A stretch of 18,332 nt of DNA from UBA7960 sp964348755 (GTDB lineage Bacteria; Bacteroidota; Bacteroidia; Bacteroidales; UBA7960), in contig CAYGDW010000058.1 of the NCBI GenBank assembly GCA_964348755.1, positions 1-18,332 of the forward strand. The letters are read 5' to 3'. The notes under the pieces were generated by a model. It did not search any database, was not told the DNA's origin, and saw only the letters and a program-made list of their open reading frames with translations. Positions 12,871 through 18,332 of this stretch are shown here, one piece after another. The position numbers and the translations under genes were made by a program. Position 1 is the first letter of the stretch, and each line of letters starts with the position of its first letter.

Positions 12871-15210
12871 ATGATCAGAAAAAGTTTTAAAATAAATGCA
12901 AACTATTTGAAAAACCGCAGAATGCTACCAGCAATAAGCCTTTTTTCAATAAATGGTTTTGGGTTAAAAACGGTTTTGTTGCTCATTTTAGTTTTTTGCT
13001 TCGGTATTTCGAAGGCATTAGCATCGGGGCTTGATACAAAAACCAAAGTTGCCTCGGGCGAAGACGACCTGTCAATTAATTTTATAAATCTCAGAGAGTT
13101 TACGGTTAAGGCCACTGCTCCCCGCAACGAAATATTGCGGCTTCCGGCCATTAGCGGAACGCATATTTTTTCTGGTAAAAAAAATGAGGTTATCATGCTT
13201 GGCTCCATCGATGCCGACTTGTCAATAAATAATCCTCGCCAGGTTTTTGCAACGGTTCCCGGGGTAAGCATTTGGGAAAATGACGGTACTGGTATTCAAC
13301 TCGGAATAGCTACCCGCGGATTAAATCCAAACCGGTCGTGGGAGTTTAATGTAAGGCAAAACGGGTATGATATCAGCAGCGAAGTATTCGGTTATCCTGA
13401 GGCTTATTATACGCCGCCCTTGGAGGCTGTCAGCCGCATTGAACTGGTTCGCGGAGCTGCCTCACTGCAGTTTGGTCCACAGTTTGGTGGTTTGCTCAAT
13501 TTTGTAATAAAGGAGCCTGCCCCCGATCGTCCATTTGCTTTCGAAACCCAACAAACAGTGGGTTCGTATGGGCTGTTCAACTCATACAACTCAATTGGGG
13601 GCACTGCCGGAAAGTTTTCATACTTTGGCTATTACCATCGCAGGTCGGCAAACGGCTGGCGAAATAACAGCCGCTACAATATCGATGCCGGATATATTTC
13701 GCTCAATTATGCCGTAAACTCGCAGCTAAAACTCAGCCTTCAATACAGCAAAATGGGCTATTCAAGCCAACAGCCAGGAGGTTTGACCGACGCTCAGTTT
13801 ATTACCGACCCAAGGCAATCGGGTCGAGACCGAAACTGGTTCAGTACCCCATGGAATGTAGCGGCTTTTAAACTCGACTATGCCATTACCGAAAAATCTG
13901 CCCTCAGTGTTACCTTGTTCGGTGTGCTTGCCGAGCGCAACAGCGTAGGTTATGTGCGCCCAATACACGTGCCCGACACCTTCAATGTGGCCATCAGAAA
14001 CTATAACCCCCGCCAGGTTGATCGCGACTTGTATTTCAATTATGGAGCCGAAGCACGGTTTCTGCAACAATACAAATTTTTTAATGGACAAAATGCGTTT
14101 TCGGCGGGTGTAAGAATGTATCGCGGAGAAACCGACCGCCTGCAGCAGGGCATTGGAACCTCCGGAAGAGATATGGACTTTTCCATTGCAGCACTTCAGC
14201 CAAACGGAAGTGAGTTTGCACGCGACCTGTTCTTTGCTACCAACAATTTGGCGCTTTTTGCCGAAAATATGTTCCAAATATCCCCACGCCTGGCTATTAC
14301 ACCCGGGTTGCGTTACGAAATTATTAACAACTTTGCCAGCGGTACTATCAATGCTTCGACCACTGGCAATATTGGAGAAAGGGAACATAAAAGAGGATTT
14401 ATACTGGCTGGTGTTGGTGCCCAATATACCACCACCCAAACTTCTAACTTGTATGCCAATTTTTCGCAGGCATTTCGCCCTGTAACTTTTGCTGAGTTAA
14501 CCCCTTCGGCAACTACCGATATTATTGACCAGCAAATGCGCGATCAGAAAGGCTTTAACTTCGATGCCGGATTTCGTGGTACCCTTACAAGTGCAATTAC
14601 CTTCGACATCGGAGTATTTTATCTCGAATATGGAAACCGAATCGGAACCATCGTAAAAGATGGAGCAAACTTTCGCACAAACATCGGGACATCAGTGAGC
14701 AAGGGAGTTGAAAGCTTTATTATGATTGAGCCCCTGAAGTTTTTTGAAAACGCAACCCGCTTCGGAAATGTGATACTTTTTGCATCAAATGCACTTATCA
14801 ATGCCAAATACACCCAGTGGAACAACCCTGCTGCACAAGCAAACCCAGCCCTGAATCTGGCAGGAAACCGCGTTGAGAATGCCCCTGAGTATATACACAG
14901 GTTTGGTATAACCTATCATGCCGGGCGTTTCTCGCTTACCACACAGCTCAATACGGTTGGCGATGTATTTACCGATGCCTCAAATACCGAAAACCCGAAT
15001 GCAGCCGGAACCATTGGGAAACTCGATGGCTACAAAATGTTGGATTTGTCGGCAAGCTACAGATTTGGCGCAAATTACAACCTGAAAATTGGCGTCAACA
15101 ACCTTACCGACCAGGCCTATTCAACCCGAAGGGCAGGAGGCTACCCCGGGCCCGGGCTTATGCCTGGTCAGGGACGCACAGCATACATAAGTGTTGGGGC
15201 ACGATTTTAA
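12871..15210 (+). CDS. TonB-dependent outer-membrane receptor, FecA-like
   Basis: A 779-residue TonB-dependent receptor for uptake across the outer membrane, most like FecA-type ferric siderophore or citrate receptors. The N terminus carries a long basic region and a hydrophobic core at about 32-46, with cleavage likely near ALA-SG (residue 51). ATG codon 18 (12922) would give a shorter, more usual signal. A TonB-box-like EFTVKATAPR sits at 76-85. The plug domain (about 95-215) shows NPRQVFATVPGVSIWEND, IATRGLNPNRS and RIELVRGAASLQFGPQFGG. The remainder is a 22-strand-type barrel, with LYANFSQAFRPVTFAELTPS, NFDAGFRGTL, ILGVNNLTDQ-like KIGVNNLTDQAYSTRRAGG and a terminal GRTAYISVGARF ending in Phe, the barrel-assembly signal. 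There is no SusD partner and no carboxypeptidase-like N-terminal domain, which argues against a SusC-type glycan importer. Iron as cargo is an inference. Confidence 0.92.
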   Translation: MIRKSFKINANYLKNRRMLPAISLFSINGFGLKTVLLLILVFCFGISKALASGLDTKTKVASGEDDLSINFINLREFTVKATAPRNEILRLPAISGTHIFSGKKNEVIMLGSIDADLSINNPRQVFATVPGVSIWENDGTGIQLGIATRGLNPNRSWEFNVRQNGYDISSEVFGYPEAYYTPPLEAVSRIELVRGAASLQFGPQFGGLLNFVIKEPAPDRPFAFETQQTVGSYGLFNSYNSIGGTAGKFSYFGYYHRRSANGWRNNSRYNIDAGYISLNYAVNSQLKLSLQYSKMGYSSQQPGGLTDAQFITDPRQSGRDRNWFSTPWNVAAFKLDYAITEKSALSVTLFGVLAERNSVGYVRPIHVPDTFNVAIRNYNPRQVDRDLYFNYGAEARFLQQYKFFNGQNAFSAGVRMYRGETDRLQQGIGTSGRDMDFSIAALQPNGSEFARDLFFATNNLALFAENMFQISPRLAITPGLRYEIINNFASGTINASTTGNIGEREHKRGFILAGVGAQYTTTQTSNLYANFSQAFRPVTFAELTPSATTDIIDQQMRDQKGFNFDAGFRGTLTSAITFDIGVFYLEYGNRIGTIVKDGANFRTNIGTSVSKGVESFIMIEPLKFFENATRFGNVILFASNALINAKYTQWNNPAAQANPALNLAGNRVENAPEYIHRFGITYHAGRFSLTTQLNTVGDVFTDASNTENPNAAGTIGKLDGYKMLDLSASYRFGANYNLKIGVNNLTDQAYSTRRAGGYPGPGLMPGQGRTAYISVGARF

Positions 15211-15257
15211 AACCCAGGCCAACCTATTGGTTACTTAATAGATCAGTTTGAATTTTG

Positions 15258-15291
15258 AAACTGCATCCCAAGGCGGGGTGCAGTTTTTTTT
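15258..15291 (+). terminator. Rho-independent terminator of the TonB receptor gene
   Basis: A 12-bp stem, AAACTGCATCCC (15258-15269) with GGGGTGCAGTTT (15275-15286), one G-T pair and a 5-base loop, followed by T residues to 15290. It lies 47 bases after the receptor stop. Confidence 0.92.
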
Positions 15292-15318
15292 ATTTGTTTT
15301 CGGTTTGGCGTCGCCAAT

Positions 15319-15415
15319 GCACTCTTGTTTCCATTTTTACTGCACGGACTGTTCCCGAAATCACTGCAGTCCATTTTCCCGAAATCGCTGCACTTCTTGT
15401 TCCTGTTTACAGCTG
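15319..15415. repeat. Degenerate tandem repeat of about 24 bp
   Basis: GCA triplets recur at 15319, 15342, 15366, 15390 and 15415, marking units of 23, 24, 24 and 25 bases. The two central units share TTCCCGAAATC(A/G)CTGCA nearly exactly (15352-15368 and 15376-15392). Outer units are more diverged but keep a TTGTT/TTTCC core. On the minus strand the array reads as an 8-residue repeat (CSDFGKMD, CSDFGNSP, CSKNGNKS), but that frame runs into the terminator stem and has no gene features. The rest of the 15211-15595 gap shows no gene. Confidence 0.6.
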
Positions 15416-15515
15416 CAAACAGCCTCCAAAAGCACAAAAACCTGCAATACTAAAGAACGTTGAATCTGTTTATCGCAAAATATCAAAAAAACCTTCGTTA
15501 AATGCATAGCTCGTT

Positions 15516-15563
15516 GTCGGACGGATGTAGTTCAACACCGACTCCTGGCTGGGTCGTGCCGAC
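15516..15563. repeat. Imperfect inverted repeat with one bulged base
   Basis: GTCGGACG (15516-15523) pairs with CGTGCCGAC (15555-15563) except for one extra base, closing a 31-base loop. It is GC-rich in an otherwise AT-rich stretch and lies just downstream (minus-strand sense) of the broken barrel gene. No T tract follows, so a terminator is unlikely. A scattered repeat or recombination-site remnant is possible. Confidence 0.4.
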
Positions 15564-15595
15564 TGCTCAGAGTCCTATTTATTAGTTGTGGTTTT

Positions 15596-16023
15596 TCAGT
15601 TAATTTTACATCTTAATCCTACAAATCCCCGTATAAATAAATCATCTAAATATATTTCATATAATGGATTAAACTCAATATTAATTGACAAATTTTTCAT
15701 ATTTTAAATGGCTTTATTCCAATTCCAAAAGGAACAACGATACCATTGATATTATTTAGTATAATTCCGCCACCAACATATGTATAATAATTTTCTTTTC
15801 GCAAAAAATTATAATTTAGAACTATTTCAGGTGTAAAATTAGAAATATTCGTCCCAGAGTAAATTCTTAAATCAGTCCATAATTTTTCATTAAATTCATA
15901 ACCAATTGCTAATTTTGAATTCGATTCGCTTACGTAAAACGAAGTGGTTATTTGAGAATAACTAGTTGTGGCAACTAATCCCAAAATCAAAGTAATAAGT
16001 AGTTTTAAATTTCTCATAATCAT
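15596..16023 (-). pseudogene. Small outer-membrane-like barrel protein gene, apparently frameshifted
   Basis: The first open part (16023-15697, 108 codons) has a signal peptide (MIMRNLKLLITLILGLVATTSYSQ) and alternating strands such as TTSFYVSESNSKLAIGYEF and YYTYVGGGIILNN, then stops at PFGIGIKPFKI. A second frame, overlapping that stop by ATGA, runs from 15700 to 15596. It encodes 34 residues ending DLFIRGFVGLRCKIN, which look like the last strands of the same barrel. One additional A in the AAAA run at 15702-15705 would join them as PFKNMKNLSINIEF and give about 143 residues. So this is most likely one gene broken by a single-base deletion, in the cell or in the assembly. The alternative is two overlapping small genes. 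The start may be the second ATG at 16017. The family is not recognised. Confidence 0.65.
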
Positions 16024-16074
16024 ATAATTAAAGTTTAAAGTTTGAAATAATTTTTAGCAGTTTCGCGAGTTTAA

Positions 16075-16210
16075 ATCACAGCTAAGGGTTTGGCGGGTTT
16101 AAGAAGTTGGCGATTTCGGAGCACAAAACTGTCAACCAGCACTGACCTTTGATAGAAGTACAAAGCTTGATTTAACCACTGAACCGCCACTTTTGGGTAG
16201 GTGCTGTTAT
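16075..16210. repeat. attC-like asymmetric inverted repeat (candidate recombination site)
   Basis: Two pairs of boxes face each other. Outer ATCACAGC (16075-16082) pairs with GCTGTTAT (16203-16210) with one mismatch. Inner TGGCGG (16091-16096) pairs with CCGCCA (16184-16189). The spacers between outer and inner boxes are unequal, 8 and 13 bases, leaving unpaired bases on one side, and the central region is about 87 bases. This bipartite, lopsided architecture recalls integron attC sites. However, the outer boxes do not match the classical RYYYAAC/GTTRRRY core, and no integrase is in the window. The stop codon of the DUF262 gene (16207-16209) lies inside the outer box. It fills the 183-base gap between two minus-strand genes. 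Confidence 0.5.
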
Positions 16211-18207
16211 CGGTAGGCGTTCTGTCCACCGTTGTCTTTATTTACTATTACGTTCCAATCTTCTGATGTTAATTCAATTGTCTCCATAGCTTGGTAACAA
16301 AGTTTTTGAATGCTCTGTGCAGACAAGTTCATTTCAATGTAATAACCATTTTGAAGTTGTCGAATAGCTCTGAATTTATTTTTGTCTTTACCTAAATATC
16401 TTGGAAAGTTATGTGCCAGTACTTCAAATTTCTCTGGTTCAAGGTCGGCAACAGTATTTAATGTTTGTTCCATTACGTCTCGCCAACTGTCAACTGGAAT
16501 ATGTTGTCCAAGAATACTCAAAGAAATAGGTGTTGTTCCCGTTACTTCTTGCAAGTCAGTTGGTGAAGTGTTTTCTTGACCAAAGTATGCCCAAATTTCG
16601 ATTGCTTGTTTAGCTAAATTCTCTGCACGTTGTTCTATTTCATTTCTTGTCCAATGAGGAATTGCTGAAAAGTATTTATTCAGTTCTAAATGACTTGCTT
16701 CAAAAGTTTCTTTCTTAGTTGGAAAACCATCATTTGATAACTCTGTATTGTAGGCTGTCAAAGTTAGATTTCCAATTGTATGAAGAAACAAGTCGTGAGT
16801 TTCTTCCCATTCTGCTCCAAGTTCATTTTGCCACCATTCAGAAAGGGTTTGAGGCATTATATGTTCAATGGTCAAATTGTCAAAAGGAACTTTTTCTTTA
16901 TGGGCAAATTTCTCTTCCAACGTTTCAAGAATAAGTTTTGTTTTTATTTGTCTGTCACCACCACCATAAAATTTGGTTTCCCTGAAACGTAGATAAAATT
17001 CATTGTCTTTAGGATAGCCCCTACCTTGTAAAACAGTCTTGAAACCTTCAACTATATTATCAGGATGTTTAGAAATGATTTGAGGATAAACAATAGGGAA
17101 TATTCTGTTGAGCTGATTTGAAGGAACATTACAAACAAATCTTCTGATTAAGTAATTCTCCAAAGTCTTTAGTATTGTAACAAAGTCGTCTTTGGTAATT
17201 TTACCGTCAGCGTAATTGCTGTAAAAATTCAATAGTAATGGATATGCAGTAGTAACTTCAATTCTATTAAGTCTGCGGAAATATTTTTGTAACTGAATTT
17301 CTGGTTCAAGTTCAGGATAAATTAGTCTTTGGTAATAGATTGAGAATTTCTTTAAGTCGTTTAAATAGTCAGTTGCATTCGATGTAGAAACACTTTCTTT
17401 TAGTGCATAATAAACATCACCTTGTTTGATGATATTTCCATTACGCATCAAAAAGTGTCGAATATACTCGGTCAAACTTTCATCCAAAGCAGTTTGCATT
17501 GGCAACCAATAATCGTTATAAACTTTCTCTTGCTTATCAACGTGGATTCGCATAAAGAAATAGTTGCGTATTAAGTCCGCTTGTGTTAAAGGTCTGCCTT
17601 TAGCATTCAAGCTTTCAAATACTAAATAAGGATTGTCGTCTGCGTCAAGAACTATACTAACAACTGAGAAATAGCTTGTGATTATCTTTTTTAATTTCTC
17701 TGGCTCAAGTTCAACTTGCTTCAGCTTTTTCTCAAAGAAAACGTAAGCCCTAGTAATTTGATTTTCCGTTTCATTTGGATTACCATTGATTAGGTTTTCA
17801 AATGTCGGTCTGTCAACTTGTGTTGGCATCAACTTGTAATAATCATTGCCGTCTTTATATTGGTTGACAAGCAAAGTGTTATTTACTTCGTCTGCAAATC
17901 TTAGGTTTTGATTTTCTCTTGCTTTATTCCGCAAAAGTGCCAACAAAATAAAAATTGTTGTTAACCGCTGTTGTCCGTCAATTAGCAAATATTTTGCAAC
18001 ACCTTCAGGAACGGAAACTGTCGGCATATTTACAATTGAACCAATAAAATGTGTTCTTGGATTTTCCATTTCACAAAGTTCAACAAGGTCTTTCCAAAGA
18101 ACTTCCCATTCTTTTGGTGTCCAACTGTAAGTCCGCTGAAAAAGTGGAATTACATATTGCTTCGTCCCTTCAATTATGTCTTGCAGTTTGGTTTCTTTTG
18201 CTTGCAT
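16207..18207 (-). CDS. DUF262/DUF1524 (GmrSD-like) restriction-type protein
   Basis: A 666-residue single-chain protein of the GmrSD type: an N-terminal DUF262 NTPase-like domain and a C-terminal DUF1524 HNH-like nuclease domain. The DUF262 part shows YVIPLFQRTYSWT (18-30), the nucleotide-linked IDGQQRLTT (76-84) and FESLNAKGRPLTQADLIRNY (197-216). The DUF1524 part shows TIEHIMPQ with His449, HTIGNLTLT with His476 and Asn480, and Asn487. A further C-terminal domain of about 110 residues (about 555-666, with ISLSILGQHIPVDSWRDVM, RAIRQLQNGYYIEMN and LTSEDWNVIV) may be a specificity or effector module. Relatives include GmrSD, which cuts glucosylated-hydroxymethylcytosine DNA, and SspE and BrxU in other anti-phage systems. 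All recognised motifs are intact. No phosphorothioation or BREX genes are visible. It has AT-rich codon use and no homologous neighbours, which suggests transfer. Confidence 0.92.
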   Translation of the reverse strand: MQAKETKLQDIIEGTKQYVIPLFQRTYSWTPKEWEVLWKDLVELCEMENPRTHFIGSIVNMPTVSVPEGVAKYLLIDGQQRLTTIFILLALLRNKARENQNLRFADEVNNTLLVNQYKDGNDYYKLMPTQVDRPTFENLINGNPNETENQITRAYVFFEKKLKQVELEPEKLKKIITSYFSVVSIVLDADDNPYLVFESLNAKGRPLTQADLIRNYFFMRIHVDKQEKVYNDYWLPMQTALDESLTEYIRHFLMRNGNIIKQGDVYYALKESVSTSNATDYLNDLKKFSIYYQRLIYPELEPEIQLQKYFRRLNRIEVTTAYPLLLNFYSNYADGKITKDDFVTILKTLENYLIRRFVCNVPSNQLNRIFPIVYPQIISKHPDNIVEGFKTVLQGRGYPKDNEFYLRFRETKFYGGGDRQIKTKLILETLEEKFAHKEKVPFDNLTIEHIMPQTLSEWWQNELGAEWEETHDLFLHTIGNLTLTAYNTELSNDGFPTKKETFEASHLELNKYFSAIPHWTRNEIEQRAENLAKQAIEIWAYFGQENTSPTDLQEVTGTTPISLSILGQHIPVDSWRDVMEQTLNTVADLEPEKFEVLAHNFPRYLGKDKNKFRAIRQLQNGYYIEMNLSAQSIQKLCYQAMETIELTSEDWNVIVNKDNGGQNAYR

Positions 18208-18227
18208 TTTTTGTCTGTTTGTTTGTT

Positions 18228-18301
18228 GCTATGTCGTCATAGCTGTCTAGTCCTAAAATAAGTCTACAGGTTAAAACTGTCTCGTCCTGAAAAAAGTTTA
18301 C
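18228..18301. repeat. Hairpin plus two 25-bp direct repeats (possible insertion-sequence end)
   Basis: A perfect 6-bp hairpin, GCTATG (18228-18233) and CATAGC (18238-18243), abuts two direct repeats starting at 18243 and 18277. They match at 21 of 25 positions, with shared blocks CTGTCT, GTCCT, AAGT and TAC. Paired direct repeats 34 bases apart at an element edge recall the multiple terminal repeats of IS21-family (or some IS3-family) elements. No transposase lies in the window; it would have to begin beyond 18332. They also occupy the position where the DUF262 gene promoter should be, about 40-95 bases upstream of its ATG. Confidence 0.5.
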
Positions 18302-18332
18302 ACTTTTTGGTTAATAATCCTGATACAAGTTT

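Noticed and set aside
13762..14439. Open frame of 225 codons on the minus strand within the TonB receptor gene
   Set aside because: Antisense shadow of a well-supported barrel-coding region; composition follows the opposite strand codons.
15319..15415. CRISPR array
   Set aside because: The repeated units are contiguous 23-25-base degenerate tandem units without separate conserved repeats and unique spacers, and no cas gene is present.
15243..15437. 64-codon minus-strand frame with an 8-residue repeat (CSDFGKMD-like)
   Set aside because: It reads through the receptor terminator stem and is fully explained by the 24-bp tandem repeat; no start context or homology is apparent.

Overview
The window reads as chromosomal DNA of a Bacteroidota bacterium, most likely class Bacteroidia. 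Three things point there: gene order (DUF4271 protein, hemD, rnpA, yidD, S41 peptidase), promoters of the Bacteroidota -33 TTTG / -7 TAnnTTTG type, and a FecA-like TonB receptor beside small secreted and barrel proteins. No rRNA or tRNA gene and no CRISPR array was seen.

Layout. Positions 1-98 hold the end of a palindromic interspersed repeat. Positions 157-2446 (minus strand) hold a pta-ackA acetate operon with a clear promoter and terminator. Positions 2671-6927 (plus) hold a conserved housekeeping cluster: DUF4271 membrane protein, uroporphyrinogen-III synthase (TTG start with Shine-Dalgarno), RNase P protein with an unusual insertion, YidD, and an S41 carboxy-terminal processing protease. 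Positions 6985-10173 (plus) form a tight four-gene unit: a small secreted Pro/Arg-rich protein, a predicted outer-membrane barrel protein, an OmpR-type response regulator and a histidine kinase. A second secreted, very Arg-rich protein follows at 10447-10881 with its own terminator. A complete copy of the palindromic repeat (about 200 bp) separates this from kbl (11298-12485), and a TonB-dependent receptor follows (12871-15210).

From about 15,500 to the end the character changes. The DNA is more AT-rich and genes lie on the minus strand. There is a small barrel protein gene that appears broken by a one-base deletion, an asymmetric inverted repeat resembling an integron attC or cassette-type recombination site, and a full-length DUF262/DUF1524 (GmrSD-like) restriction protein. 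At the right edge is a pair of 25-bp direct repeats that look like an insertion-sequence end. This is accessory, probably mobile, DNA carrying a defence gene.

How the genes work together. pta-ackA gives acetate/ATP overflow metabolism. hemD serves tetrapyrrole synthesis; rnpA and yidD serve tRNA maturation and membrane protein insertion. The secreted protein, barrel protein, regulator, kinase and second secreted protein look like an envelope-sensing module with no name I recognise. It is the best candidate here for an undescribed system, but its signal and regulon cannot be read from the sequence.
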